A stretch of DNA of 64,000 bases from positions 1-64,000 of the forward strand of contig JACVCB010000008.1 of the NCBI GenBank assembly GCA_016742255.1, read 5' to 3'. Positions 44,893 through 54,202 of the stretch are shown here, piece by piece; within the stretch, counting starts at the first letter, position 1; each line of letters begins with the position of its first letter. The notes beneath the pieces are model-generated. The model was not told the origin of the DNA, did not search any database, and saw only the letters and a program-made list of their open reading frames with translations. The position numbers and the translations under genes are program-made. The DNA comes from Leptospira sp. Lineage in GTDB: Bacteria; Spirochaetota; Leptospiria; Leptospirales; Leptospiraceae.

Positions 44893-45839
44893 AAAAAATT
44901 TTTAAAGCCGCAATTAAGAAGATTATGAGAATTTTCCTGGGTGAAGTTTTAGATCATCAATATGCTCTAAATGAAAAAATAGAAAATTTACAAATTTCTA
45001 TCGGGGAATTACACCAAAAATTGAATCAAAGATTTCCAAATGGAACATTTGCGGAGAACGGTTATAAAGTGTTTTCGCAATGGAATGAGGATGGACTGAT
45101 TCAGTACCTTATCAATAAAATCCCTGAAATTCCGAAGTCCTATATAGAATTTGGTGTAGAAAATTATTCCGAATCCAATACACGATTTTTAATGATGAAC
45201 CAACATTGGAAAGGTTTGATCATTGATGGTTCAAAACAAAATATTGAATATGTTAAAAGGCAGAATTATTTCTGGCAAAATTCATTAACTGCTGTTAATC
45301 AATTTATTAATAAAGATAATATAAATCAAATTTTTGAATCTAATGGTTTTACTGGTCAAATTGGAATATTAAGTATTGATATTGATGGCAATGATTATTG
45401 GATTTTGGATTCGATTCAATCAATTTCTCCAATTATAATCATTTTGGAATTTAATAATTTATTTGGAAAAGAAAAGAAAGTGACAATTCCATATGAGGAA
45501 AAATTCTATCGATTCAATTCTCATTTTTCCGGTTTGTATTATGGAGCCTCACTTCCCGCATTAACAGATTTATGCGCCAAAAAAGGGTATGAATTTGTCG
45601 GGACAAATAATATCTGTAACAATGCTTTTTTTGTTAGAAAGGACTTTTCAAGTCGCTTCCAATTGAGATCAGTAAGTGAGGTTTTTATGGATAATCCTTC
45701 ACGTGAATCGAGGGATAAAAATGGAAATTTAACTTATTTGTCTGTTAGAGAAGAACAACTTCGATTGATATCAGAACTTAGTTTGCTGAATTTGGAAACT
45801 GGAAAAGAAGAGAGAATCAAAGACTTATATTTGTCTTAA
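44889..45839 (+). CDS. FkbM-like SAM methyltransferase-fold protein, function unknown
   Basis: This 316-residue protein has a short basic N-terminus and a possible coiled coil near residues 25-48. The domain that follows has KVFSQWNEDGLIQYL, YIEFGVENYSESNTRFL, KGLIIDGSKQN and GILSIDIDGNDYWILDSI. This order of motifs recalls the FkbM-type methyltransferase fold, with an EFG-x-G-like SAM loop that here reads EFGVEN. It could O-methylate a sugar. No characterised relative is recognised, and the SAM loop departs from GxG, so activity is uncertain. Confidence 0.5.
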   Translation: MKKIFKAAIKKIMRIFLGEVLDHQYALNEKIENLQISIGELHQKLNQRFPNGTFAENGYKVFSQWNEDGLIQYLINKIPEIPKSYIEFGVENYSESNTRFLMMNQHWKGLIIDGSKQNIEYVKRQNYFWQNSLTAVNQFINKDNINQIFESNGFTGQIGILSIDIDGNDYWILDSIQSISPIIIILEFNNLFGKEKKVTIPYEEKFYRFNSHFSGLYYGASLPALTDLCAKKGYEFVGTNNICNNAFFVRKDFSSRFQLRSVSEVFMDNPSRESRDKNGNLTYLSVREEQLRLISELSLLNLETGKEERIKDLYLS

Positions 45840-45852
45840 AATTTAACCCACA

Positions 45853-46830
45853 ATGCCTTTGTTAAATCGATTTAATGTAATAAGATTGTTTTTCTTTTTG
45901 ATGATTTCCATTTTATTTACAGGATACCATCATCAACTTAATTTTAATTTCATAGGTCATGAGAATTTTGTTAACCAAAATTTCTCTCAGCCATTTGTTT
46001 CAAGGGCTCTCACGAGTTGGGTAGCAAAAGCACTAACGATAGAATTTCATTTCACTCCAGAAGAGGCCGTGTATCTTTTGGAGTTAGTAGCATTTTTTCT
46101 AGTATTTGAGATTTTTTACAAGGTTGGAGTGAATACCAAAGGAAAACATTTTGGTATGATAGCTTCTGGGTTACTTATTCTGACGATTCCTTGGTTTGCA
46201 TTTTTACCAAGGTATATGCCATTATATTTTTTATATGATACATATGCACTCCTTGCTAATGTAATTTTTTTGTATTTTTTGCAAAAAGGAAAGTTTACAC
46301 CTTTTGTTCTCTTTTTTTCTTTTGCAACCTTCAATAGAGAGACATCACTTATATTTGCATTCATTTATTTTTTGGTAAACTTCCAGTCATTAGGGATTTA
46401 TAAATTATTAAGAAGAATTGGTTTATTAATAATAATTTGGGTATCAATTAAGTTACTTTTAAAGTATTTGTTTTCGATGAAAGGGGGAGAAGTTTATCAG
46501 GATCAGTATTGGTCAAATATAGAATTTTTTCTTTCCATTCCTTATGAAATAAAGAATCCAATTTTCTTTGAACCATATTATCGTTTTTCTTTTTTAATTT
46601 TTCCAATCCTATTAATGTTTCCACTATTTAGGAAACAGAATGTATCAATATTACCATTAAGAATTCGTAAAACATTACCAATCGGTTTAGTGATTCTTTT
46701 GATTTTCCTATATACAGCGAATATATATGAATATAGGATATTTACTGAATTTTTACCCATCTTCATTTTACCGATAACTATGATTATAGTGCAATCCATA
46801 CAATATGGAGAGAGTCTGGAATCGACATAA
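45853..46830 (+). CDS. Multi-spanning membrane protein of unknown function
   Basis: This 325-residue protein has eight or more hydrophobic segments. Visible landmarks are QPFVSRALTSWVAKAL in the first loop, WFAFLPRYMPLYFLYDTYALLANVIF, FATFNRETSLIF and YEYRIFTEFLPIF. The charged first loop followed by many helices resembles GT-C-type membrane transferases, but a clear catalytic DD/DE motif is missing. The gene lies 13 nt after the FkbM-like gene. I do not recognise a family. Confidence 0.55.
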   Translation: MPLLNRFNVIRLFFFLMISILFTGYHHQLNFNFIGHENFVNQNFSQPFVSRALTSWVAKALTIEFHFTPEEAVYLLELVAFFLVFEIFYKVGVNTKGKHFGMIASGLLILTIPWFAFLPRYMPLYFLYDTYALLANVIFLYFLQKGKFTPFVLFFSFATFNRETSLIFAFIYFLVNFQSLGIYKLLRRIGLLIIIWVSIKLLLKYLFSMKGGEVYQDQYWSNIEFFLSIPYEIKNPIFFEPYYRFSFLIFPILLMFPLFRKQNVSILPLRIRKTLPIGLVILLIFLYTANIYEYRIFTEFLPIFILPITMIIVQSIQYGESLEST

Positions 46831-46841
46831 GTTTGCTGACC

Positions 46842-46870
46842 TTGCGCTTTTTCATTTTGAAACTTATAAT
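46842..46870 (+). promoter_or_regulatory. Candidate sigma-70-like promoter
   Basis: A perfect TATAAT at 46865-46870 lies 17 nt after TTGCGC (46842-46847; three of six match the -35 consensus). It is in a 63-nt gap upstream of the GT2 gene at 46894. The predicted transcription start is about 46877. The DNA is A+T-rich, so a chance match is possible. Confidence 0.35.
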
Positions 46871-46893
46871 TAAGAATCATTAAATTAACTTCT

Positions 46894-47649
46894 ATGGCTG
46901 AATTAAATCCAAAATTATCCATCATTACGATTGTTTTAAACAATCATTCATTTTTGAAACATACAATAGAAAGTGTGATCAAACAAACCTATTCTAGCAT
47001 TGAGTATATTGTGATTGATGGTGGATCGACAGATGGTAGCGTTGAGCTCATTCAATCGTATGGAGCAAAAATTAACACTTGGATCAGCGAAAAGGATTCC
47101 GGTATTTATAATGCAATTAACAAAGGTGTGTCCCTTGCTACTGGTGAGTGGATTTGTATATTGAATGCTGGAGATCGATTGGCTAATGAGAATACAATTA
47201 ATCATCTCTTTAAAGATTCAATTTCAGATGAGATACAGGTAATATATGGGGATTGGTTTCTTTGTAATTTAAAAGAGAATCCAGAAGTGCTCGTAAAAGG
47301 GCATGCAAATTTATCGAAGGGGTATCTTTTACACCAATCTTTGGTATATCGAGCTTCTTTACATAAAATTCGTGGCCCATATCTTGAAACAAAAAAACTC
47401 ATTATTTCTGATTATATTTTTCTTCGTTCGATTGATGAAAAACATTATCAATATGTAAATATGCCGATTTCCATAAATGATAATTCTGGAGTTTCAAGTC
47501 AATCCTGGTCATTGGAGCAAAAAGTAGCATTTGATTTTATACTTGGGAAAGTACCGTTTCAATATATGGTAAAAAGGATATTATTTGAGAGAATGCCTGG
47601 ATTGATTAAAAATATAATACAGCTGTTATTGCGATTTCGTTCTAGCTAA
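46894..47649 (+). CDS. Family 2 glycosyltransferase (WcaA/colanic-acid-type)
   Basis: This 251-residue GT-A transferase begins LSIITIVLNNHSFLKHTIES. It has YIVIDGGSTDGS, SEKDSGIYNAINKGVSLATGEW and the metal-site region CILNAGDRLA, typical of the WcaA/AmsE-like group. It ends the long rightward run, and its last 8 bases overlap the end of the convergent RgpF-like gene. A possible promoter lies in the preceding gap. Confidence 0.87.
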   Translation: MAELNPKLSIITIVLNNHSFLKHTIESVIKQTYSSIEYIVIDGGSTDGSVELIQSYGAKINTWISEKDSGIYNAINKGVSLATGEWICILNAGDRLANENTINHLFKDSISDEIQVIYGDWFLCNLKENPEVLVKGHANLSKGYLLHQSLVYRASLHKIRGPYLETKKLIISDYIFLRSIDEKHYQYVNMPISINDNSGVSSQSWSLEQKVAFDFILGKVPFQYMVKRILFERMPGLIKNIIQLLLRFRSS

Positions 47650-48574
47650 TTGAATTTTCTTTTTCAACAAATTTAAGAATTGTAGGATTGTATTTTCCTA
47701 AAACATTTTGGACTGTTTCAAACTCATTGGCAGAAATTAAAGTTCTGATTAGATCCTTTTTAAGGAAAGGGAATGAATTTTCAGAAATGATTTTTTTCCA
47801 AAATACATGGGTAGGGTTGTTATAATAATTTTTAAAAATCGGTTGTGTCAGGTTTTCAAATTTGATGTAAGTACTGGTCTTAAAATTATATTTTTTCCAA
47901 TATTCCGTGCCGCCCACTTCATAAGACAAAATTAAAAATTTTTTCCAAGTTGTTGGAAAATACACCATTGAATTCCAGAAGTTTTCAAATTCCTTGGATT
48001 GAATGATTTTGTTTTGAAATACTAAAAAATAGCTCATTAAATGATACGAAAGTTCGTAAGAATCAGTTAAACCCCAAATATCGATGTCTTGTGAATTGAA
48101 TGTTTCGAAAATAGGAAGTAGTGGATGAATGGGACCAAAAATACTATCATTTGTGATGATGATTTGGTTATATTCTTTCCAGTCATGTATTTCTGAAAAA
48201 CCAACTTTCCAAGATCCAAAATCATAACCTAAATTTTCTCTCCAGATATATTTTCTCAAAAAAGGTTTAGTTTTTTCTATTTCCTCTGGTAGGCTGTAGG
48301 GAGATGTGTCAATGAGAACGATATCTGTTTTTAACTCTTTTAAATTTGATAGATAAAAGAGTAAGCTCTCCTTCATTTTCCCATCGGTGTTATAAGTGGA
48401 AAACAAAACCAAGCGATTTGTTGATTTGTTTGTGAACGATATTGAATTATAAATCTTTGGTATTTTGTTTAAAAATATTTTTTTAAATACTCTCGTATTT
48501 ACAAAGAAAAATAATAACTTTAACAGATGTTCTTTGCATATGATCAAATTACTTTTTTTAGTATAACTCAACAT
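47642..48574 (-). CDS. RgpF-like (rhamnan synthesis protein F) glycosyltransferase
   Basis: This 310-residue protein on the minus strand has LVLFSTYNTDGKM, VLIDTSPYSLPEE, RENLGYDFGSWKVG, IIITNDSIFGPIHPLLPIF, IWGLTDSYELSYHLMSYFLVF and GGTEYWKKYNF. The NxGYDFGSW, TNDS and S-YHLQSYF-like motifs are those of the RgpF family, which makes rhamnose-glucose polysaccharides in streptococci and occurs in many O-antigen loci. A rhamnose transfer role would fit the dTDP-rhamnose genes nearby. It is convergent with the GT2 gene (8-nt overlap) and divergent from glf. Confidence 0.8.
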   Translation of the reverse strand: MLSYTKKSNLIICKEHLLKLLFFFVNTRVFKKIFLNKIPKIYNSISFTNKSTNRLVLFSTYNTDGKMKESLLFYLSNLKELKTDIVLIDTSPYSLPEEIEKTKPFLRKYIWRENLGYDFGSWKVGFSEIHDWKEYNQIIITNDSIFGPIHPLLPIFETFNSQDIDIWGLTDSYELSYHLMSYFLVFQNKIIQSKEFENFWNSMVYFPTTWKKFLILSYEVGGTEYWKKYNFKTSTYIKFENLTQPIFKNYYNNPTHVFWKKIISENSFPFLKKDLIRTLISANEFETVQNVLGKYNPTILKFVEKENSIS

Positions 48575-48602
48575 TGGTTAAATAACTTACCTTTTCATTG
48601 TC

Positions 48603-48632
48603 TTAAGAAAAGTCATTTTTGATCAATATAAT
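48603..48632 (+). promoter_or_regulatory. Candidate promoter in the divergent rgpF-like/glf gap
   Basis: TATAAT at 48627-48632 lies 18 nt after TTAAGA (48603-48608; four of six match -35). The 134-nt gap between divergent genes must hold start signals for both; only this plus-strand candidate stands out. It would leave a leader of roughly 70 nt before the glf ATG at 48709. Confidence 0.27.
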
Positions 48633-48708
48633 TTTTGAAGTGTTCATTTTTCTCTTCTTCAGAATAAAAATCTCTTGATGTATCCTTAAAGCTAAATTTA
48701 TTAATTCT

Positions 48709-49854
48709 ATGGATTATTCTCAGTATTCGGTAGTTGTAGTTGGCTCAGGTTTTTTTGGTTCTGTGATCGCAGAACGAGTAGCTTCTGAGCTAAAGAGGAA
48801 AGTCCTAGTCATTGAAAAGAGAAACCATATCGGTGGAAATTGTTTTTCCGAGATTGATCCCGAAACAGGTATTGAATTTCATACGTATGGAACTCATATA
48901 TTCCATACTTCAAATGAAAAAGTATGGAGCTATATTCATAAATTTACAGAATTCAATAATTACTTTCACCAAGTCTTAACTACTTATAAAAATAAAGTTT
49001 ACCAAATGCCTATTAATTTGGAGACAATTAACCAGTTTTATAATGTAAACTTAAAGCCATTTGAAGTAGATGAATTTTTAGCAAAAGAAAAGGCAAAAGA
49101 TAAAATAGATTCACCTCCAAAGAATTTTGAAGAGAAGGCAATCTCTTTGATCGGTAGACCACTATATGAAGCTTTTATTCGCGGTTATACAAAGAAACAA
49201 TGGAATAAAGATCCAAAGGATTTACCTGAATTTATACTAAATCGTCTACCAATTCGAAAAAATTATAATGAAAGTTATTATTACAGTCGTTGGCAAGGAA
49301 TCCCAAAGGATGGATATGGAAAGATATTTGAACGTATGTTATCTAATCCACTCATCACGACTCAATTGAATACAAATTATTTTGATATCAAAGACAAAAT
49401 TTCAAAGGATGCCATCCTAGTTTATAGCGGACCATTGGATCAATTTTTTGATTATAAATTTGGTAAACTTGAATATAGAACACTTCGGTTTGAATCGGAA
49501 GTGCATCCATATGAAGATTATTTAGGTACTTCCGTTATGAATTTTGCTGAAGAATCGGTTCCGTACACAAGGATTCATGAACCTAGGCACTTACATCCAG
49601 AAAGGACATACGGACAAAAAACTTTGACGATAAAGGAATTCTCATCTTTAGATGATGGAACCAATCCTTATTATCCAATCAATGATGAAAAAAATTCAAA
49701 TTTAGTAAAAAAATACCGCGAAGAAGCACAAAGTCTGAAAAATGTCTACATTAGTGGTAGGTTAGGCGATTATAAATACTTTGACATGCATGAAACGATT
49801 GCATCTGCCTTAGGGTTATTTGAGGATAAAATTAAACCTTCGCTTGGTGAATAA
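48709..49854 (+). CDS. glf: UDP-galactopyranose mutase
   Basis: This 381-residue FAD enzyme has the dinucleotide motif VVVGSGFFGSVIAERVA, EKRNHIGGNCFSE, GTHIFHTSNEKVW, FIRGYTKKQWNKDP, RYNESYYYSRWQGIP-like NYNESYYYSRWQGIP, and a C-terminal SGRLGDYKYFDMHETI. These are diagnostic of Glf, which interconverts UDP-galactopyranose and UDP-galactofuranose. It indicates galactofuranose in the surface polysaccharide. It is flanked on both sides by minus-strand glycosyltransferase genes, so it is probably transcribed alone. No Shine-Dalgarno is obvious. Confidence 0.95.
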   Translation: MDYSQYSVVVVGSGFFGSVIAERVASELKRKVLVIEKRNHIGGNCFSEIDPETGIEFHTYGTHIFHTSNEKVWSYIHKFTEFNNYFHQVLTTYKNKVYQMPINLETINQFYNVNLKPFEVDEFLAKEKAKDKIDSPPKNFEEKAISLIGRPLYEAFIRGYTKKQWNKDPKDLPEFILNRLPIRKNYNESYYYSRWQGIPKDGYGKIFERMLSNPLITTQLNTNYFDIKDKISKDAILVYSGPLDQFFDYKFGKLEYRTLRFESEVHPYEDYLGTSVMNFAEESVPYTRIHEPRHLHPERTYGQKTLTIKEFSSLDDGTNPYYPINDEKNSNLVKKYREEAQSLKNVYISGRLGDYKYFDMHETIASALGLFEDKIKPSLGE

Positions 49855-49866
49855 AAAGTAAAGTTC

Positions 49867-50622
49867 TTATTTATTTTTTGAACTATTAAATTTATACTTA
49901 GCTAAAAACTTTAATATTTCAACGAACATAATAAAACGTCCAAGAGCCATTTTATAAATTGGTCTTTTTTTTCCACCTATTCCGCGCATGGTAAATGTTT
50001 CTGCATGCCTTCTATAAAGTAAGTAAGGTTCTTTTAGGAATAAAACTTTACCAGTTAACTCCGCCACTAATCCAATCCAAAGGTCATGTCCAATTTCCTT
50101 TGTTTTAGGAAAGGGTAAAGCTTGGTCCAATAAAGATTTTCGGAATGCCATACAAGATCCATAATAAGAGCTTCTCAAAACGTTTTTGAATATTCCTTGT
50201 TTGGATCCAAAGTATTGAAAAAAAGATGGATGCATTTGGATCAGTTTTTCATCCGTTACAATTGAGTCATGAATGACTAAATCAAAACTTTCTAGTTTTT
50301 TCATGACGGAAGTGACTTTGTTTTCCATCCAAACATCATCTTGGTCAGATAAAAAAATGAATTCACCTGAAACTTTGTACAATGCATTTTGAAAATTTTG
50401 AATTGGATCTTTGAATTTCTGGTTTAGAAAAAGTTGTATGCGTTTGTCGCTACTTGCGTATTTTTTTAGAATCTCACATGTACCGTCTGTAGAGGAATCA
50501 TCAGAAATAATGATTTCATCCTCTGCGGAGAGTTGATTTAAAATTGAATTTAGTTGTTCGGAGATATACTTTTCACCGTTATAGGTTGCAATACAAACGC
50601 TGACTTTCGGTTTATTTGGCAT
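49867..50622 (-). CDS. Family 2 glycosyltransferase
   Basis: This GT-A transferase of about 251 residues on the minus strand begins KVSVCIATYNGEKYISEQL. It has IISDDSSTDGT, the FLSDQDDVWMENKV acidic motif, and GHDLWIGLVAE as the likely catalytic-base region. FLSDQDDVW is typical of rhamnosyl- and galactosyltransferase-like GT2 proteins. ATG (50622-50620) is preferred; an in-frame TTG at 50646 would add 8 residues with no better SD. It converges with glf, 12 nt apart. It may act on Galf or rhamnose given its neighbours. Confidence 0.85.
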   Translation of the reverse strand: MPNKPKVSVCIATYNGEKYISEQLNSILNQLSAEDEIIISDDSSTDGTCEILKKYASSDKRIQLFLNQKFKDPIQNFQNALYKVSGEFIFLSDQDDVWMENKVTSVMKKLESFDLVIHDSIVTDEKLIQMHPSFFQYFGSKQGIFKNVLRSSYYGSCMAFRKSLLDQALPFPKTKEIGHDLWIGLVAELTGKVLFLKEPYLLYRRHAETFTMRGIGGKKRPIYKMALGRFIMFVEILKFLAKYKFNSSKNK

Positions 50623-50798
50623 TTTGATTGTGACTTTGTTAGTCAATTTAAGGAAAATGCAAATATAACTTTCGTCAATTACATTCTAGAACAGGTTTTC
50701 ATAAAAACGTTTTCGTGATTCGTTTCATTGGATTGATTTTTTCTATGCGTAGGACTCATTTTTAAAATGATTACAAGAAGTTGGTGGCAAATTAAAGA

Positions 50799-51347
50799 AT
50801 GCAAACAGAAGTTTTCCCGATCAAAGGACCTGTCTTAATATTTCCCAAGGTACATGGTGATGATAGAGGATTTTTTTTCGAATCTTTTAAGTCATCTGAC
50901 TATGAAAAATTGGGAATTCCTAAAATCTTTTCACAAGACAACCATTCTAAGTCAGGTAAAAATGTTTTGAGAGGTTTACACTTCCAATCTCCTCCCCACG
51001 ACCAAGGTAAATTGGTAAGAGTAGTTAGAGGTTCAGTTTTGGATGTCATTGTTGATATTAGAAAGGATTCACCCACTTATGGTGACCATGTCTCGGTAAA
51101 ACTAACAGAGAAAAACCACGAAATTTTTTGGGTTCCTTCTGGTTTTTTACACGGATTTATTACCCTAGAAGACAACACCGAATTTTTATACAAAGTTACA
51201 AATGAATACTCGAAGGAAAGTGAAGGTGGAGTCATTTTTAATGACCCAACTTTAAACATAAATTGGGGTATTCCGTATCATGAATGTATTTTATCTGAGA
51301 AAGATAAAGTGTTACCTTTCTTTAAAGATTTCAAAAGTCCTTTTTAA
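50799..51347 (+). CDS. rfbC: dTDP-4-dehydrorhamnose 3,5-epimerase
   Basis: This 182-residue RmlC has full family motifs: HGDDRGFFFESF, QDNHSKSGKNVLRGLHFQ, GKLVRVVRGSVLDVIVDIR, VPSGFLHGFITLEDNTEFLYK and the C-terminal FNDPTLNINWGI. The catalytic His is in LRGLHFQ. It epimerises dTDP-4-keto-6-deoxyglucose. It follows a 150-nt divergent gap and heads the rfbC-B-A-D operon. Confidence 0.95.
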   Translation: MQTEVFPIKGPVLIFPKVHGDDRGFFFESFKSSDYEKLGIPKIFSQDNHSKSGKNVLRGLHFQSPPHDQGKLVRVVRGSVLDVIVDIRKDSPTYGDHVSVKLTEKNHEIFWVPSGFLHGFITLEDNTEFLYKVTNEYSKESEGGVIFNDPTLNINWGIPYHECILSEKDKVLPFFKDFKSPF

Positions 51348-51384
51348 GCAAGATTGATTTAGATAAGGAAGAATTTTCACTTAT

Positions 51385-52443
51385 ATGTCAAAACAAAGAA
51401 ACATTTTAGTTACTGGCGGAGCCGGATTTATAGGTTCAAATTTTGTTCATACTTTACTGGAATCAGGTGAGGATGTAAAAGTTACCGTTGTAGACAAACT
51501 TACATACGCCGGTAATCTAAAAAATCTTGAACGATGGTTAAATGATACTAGATTCCAATTCATTAAATTAGATATCACTGATAAAGAAAAAGTTTTAAAT
51601 CTCGCAAACCAAATCGAAATCAATGAAATTGCCCACTTCGCTGCCGAGTCACATGTTGACAGGTCCATCTTAGGACCAGAAGAATTTGTGAAAACAAATG
51701 TTCTTGGGACATTTTATATGTTGGAGTTAGGAAAAAAACTTTATGAAAAGAATTCATTAAAAGTTTTTTTACATGTCTCAACAGATGAAGTATTTGGAAC
51801 ATTAGGGAAAGATGGAGCATTTACTGAATTAACGCCATATGCTCCTAATTCGCCATATTCAGCATCAAAAGCAGGTTCTGATCATTTGGTAAGGTCTTAT
51901 TTCCATACTTACCATATGCCTGTCATTACAACGAATTGTTCCAATAATTACGGACCATTTCATTTTCCTGAAAAATTAATTCCACTCATGATTCTGAATT
52001 GCCTAAGAGGAAAATCACTGCCAGTGTACGGTACTGGTGAGAATATTCGCGATTGGTTATATGTCAAAGACCATTGTTTGGCTATTAATATGGTGATGAA
52101 AAAAGGTAAGTTTGGAGAAACTTATAATATAGGAACACGCAATGAAAAAACAAACTTAGAAATTGTTAATTTTATTTGCGAAATAATGGATAAAAAACAT
52201 CCTGAAGGTAAACCCCATAGAAATTTGATCAAGTTTGTGAAGGACCGTCCTGGGCATGACTTTCGTTATGCGATTGATCCGAAAAAGATTGAGACTGAAA
52301 TAGGTTGGAAACCTATTTATAAATTCGAAGTTGCAATCGAAGAAACCATAGATTGGTATCTAAACAATAAAGTTTGGTGGGAAGAAATTATTTCAGGTCA
52401 ATATAATCAATATTATGAGTTGCAGTATAAGGAATCAAATTGA
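51385..52443 (+). CDS. rfbB: dTDP-glucose 4,6-dehydratase
   Basis: This 352-residue extended SDR begins [18 protein letters not shown]. It has [58 protein letters not shown] (YxxxK) and [21 protein letters not shown]. All are diagnostic of RmlB. It forms dTDP-4-keto-6-deoxyglucose from dTDP-glucose. The gap from rfbC is 37 nt and its 3' end overlaps rfbA by 4 nt. Confidence 0.96.
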   Translation: MSKQRNILVTGGAGFIGSNFVHTLLESGEDVKVTVVDKLTYAGNLKNLERWLNDTRFQFIKLDITDKEKVLNLANQIEINEIAHFAAESHVDRSILGPEEFVKTNVLGTFYMLELGKKLYEKNSLKVFLHVSTDEVFGTLGKDGAFTELTPYAPNSPYSASKAGSDHLVRSYFHTYHMPVITTNCSNNYGPFHFPEKLIPLMILNCLRGKSLPVYGTGENIRDWLYVKDHCLAINMVMKKGKFGETYNIGTRNEKTNLEIVNFICEIMDKKHPEGKPHRNLIKFVKDRPGHDFRYAIDPKKIETEIGWKPIYKFEVAIEETIDWYLNNKVWWEEIISGQYNQYYELQYKESN

Positions 52444-53324
52444 ATATGAAAGGAATTATTTTAGCAGGCGGATCTGGTACACGCCTTTATCCTGTTACAA
52501 AAGTTGTCTGTAAACAATTACTCCCTATTTATGATAAGCCAATGATCTATTATCCACTTAGTACTTTGTTGCTAGCTGGAATTCGTGATATTTTAATCAT
52601 CTCGACACCTGAGTCTACTCCACTATTTAAGGAAATGTTAGGTGATGGCAAACAATGGGGAATTAGCCTTTATTACGAAGTGCAACCATCGCCTGATGGA
52701 CTAGCACAAGCATTTTTAATAGGTGAACGTTTTTTAAATGGGGGAGAAGCATGTTCATTGATATTGGGAGATAATATTTTTTTTGGGCATGGAATGGAAG
52801 AGAATTTGTCTGCTGCTGTCAAAAAGGGAAGCGGTGCTACTGTTTTTGCTTACCATGTAAATGATCCAGAAAGGTATGGAGTAGTGGAATTTGATGAACA
52901 TAGAAAAGCAGTATCTATAGAAGAGAAACCCAAAGTTCCCAAAAGTAATTACGCCGTCACAGGTCTTTATTTCTATGATGAAAATGTAGTGGAATATGCC
53001 AAGTCAGTTAAGCCATCCAATCGTGGTGAATTAGAAATCACTGATTTGAATAAAATTTACCTCGAAAAAGGGAAGTTAGACGTACAACTCATGGGAAGAG
53101 GTTTTGCTTGGTTAGATACAGGAACACATGAATCTTTGTTGGAAGCCTCAACTTTCGTAGAAACCGTTGAACGTAGGCAGGGACTAAAGATTGCTTGTCC
53201 TGAAGAAATTGCTTTTCGAAAGGGTTATATTTCAAGGAAAGAATTGGAAGAACTAGCAATTCCTTTAAAAAAGAATGGTTATGGACAATACTTGTTTCGA
53301 ATTCTAAACGAAACGATCTATTAA
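52440..53324 (+). CDS. rfbA: Glucose-1-phosphate thymidylyltransferase
   Basis: This RmlA of about 294 residues begins [21 protein letters not shown]. It has [47 protein letters not shown] and [15 protein letters not shown]. It makes dTDP-glucose. AAGGA at 52429-52433 is 6 nt from TTG 52440, whereas ATG 52446 is 12 nt away, so TTG is the more likely start despite the later ATG. Confidence 0.95.
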   Translation: MNMKGIILAGGSGTRLYPVTKVVCKQLLPIYDKPMIYYPLSTLLLAGIRDILIISTPESTPLFKEMLGDGKQWGISLYYEVQPSPDGLAQAFLIGERFLNGGEACSLILGDNIFFGHGMEENLSAAVKKGSGATVFAYHVNDPERYGVVEFDEHRKAVSIEEKPKVPKSNYAVTGLYFYDENVVEYAKSVKPSNRGELEITDLNKIYLEKGKLDVQLMGRGFAWLDTGTHESLLEASTFVETVERRQGLKIACPEEIAFRKGYISRKELEELAIPLKKNGYGQYLFRILNETIY

Positions 53325-53331
53325 AAATTAA

Positions 53332-54189
53332 ATGAAATCAATTGTTGTATTTGGATCCAATGGTCAGTTAGCAAGTGAATTGAGAGATATTTCTAATTTG
53401 GAAAAGGGATATCAATTTCATTTTATAAGTAGAAATGAAGTTAATTTTGAATCGGAAATTGAAATCAAAAAATACTTCGAAAATTTATTACCAAAAGATA
53501 CTGTTGGAATTATCAATGCAGTAGCATATACTGCAGTTGATTTAGCGGAATCAGAAATAGCCACAGCAAAGTCCATTAACACTATTGCTCCTGGAATTAT
53601 TTCTGAAAAATGCAATCAACATGGAATTAAGTTCGTTCATATTTCGACAGATTTTGTATTTGATGGACATAAATGTACATCCTATCTAGAAACAGATTCC
53701 AAAAACCCACTCTCTGTATATGGAAAAACAAAGTCGAATGGAGAAGATTTAATTTTGCAAAATGATAAAAGTGCAATTATCCTTCGGACATCCTGGGTTT
53801 ACTCAAAATATGGGAAAAATTTTTTAAAAACAATCCTTCGACTTGCGAGTGAAAAGCTCGAAATATCTGTTGTTGAAGACCAGATTGGAACACCTACTTG
53901 GGCAAGAGATTTAGCACAGGTTAGTTTAGAAGCAATAACTTCGAACCATTCGGGGATATTTCATTTTTCAAACGAAGGTGTTGCAAGTTGGTATGATTTT
54001 GCATTCGAAATTGTCTCTCAAGTAAACAAAAATTGCAACGTAAAACCAATTCCTTCCATCTCCTATCCAACGCCTGCGAAGAGACCTTCTTTTAGCGTAT
54101 TAAACAAAACCAAAATTCGAAATTCATTCCAATTCCAAAATTACCATTGGAAAGATAGGATTCCACTTGTGCTAAGTGAATTAATTTGA
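53332..54189 (+). CDS. rfbD: dTDP-4-dehydrorhamnose reductase
   Basis: This 285-residue RmlD begins IVVFGSNGQLASELRDI. It has AVAYTAVDLAESE, HISTDFVFDGHKCTSYLE, NPLSVYGKTKSNGE (YxxxK), ILRTSWVYSKYGKNFLKTIL and VEDQIGTPTWARDLA. It reduces the final 4-keto group to give dTDP-L-rhamnose with NADPH. It ends the rhamnose operon; the next GT2 gene follows after 13 nt. Confidence 0.94.
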   Translation: MKSIVVFGSNGQLASELRDISNLEKGYQFHFISRNEVNFESEIEIKKYFENLLPKDTVGIINAVAYTAVDLAESEIATAKSINTIAPGIISEKCNQHGIKFVHISTDFVFDGHKCTSYLETDSKNPLSVYGKTKSNGEDLILQNDKSAIILRTSWVYSKYGKNFLKTILRLASEKLEISVVEDQIGTPTWARDLAQVSLEAITSNHSGIFHFSNEGVASWYDFAFEIVSQVNKNCNVKPIPSISYPTPAKRPSFSVLNKTKIRNSFQFQNYHWKDRIPLVLSELI

Positions 54190-54202
54190 TAGGAAAAGAT
54201 AT

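Noticed and set aside
50704..50713. Palindrome AAAACGTTTT in the divergent gap before rfbC
   Set aside because: Ten-base palindromes of A/T runs are common in this A+T-rich DNA; no second copy or spaced promoter supports an operator.
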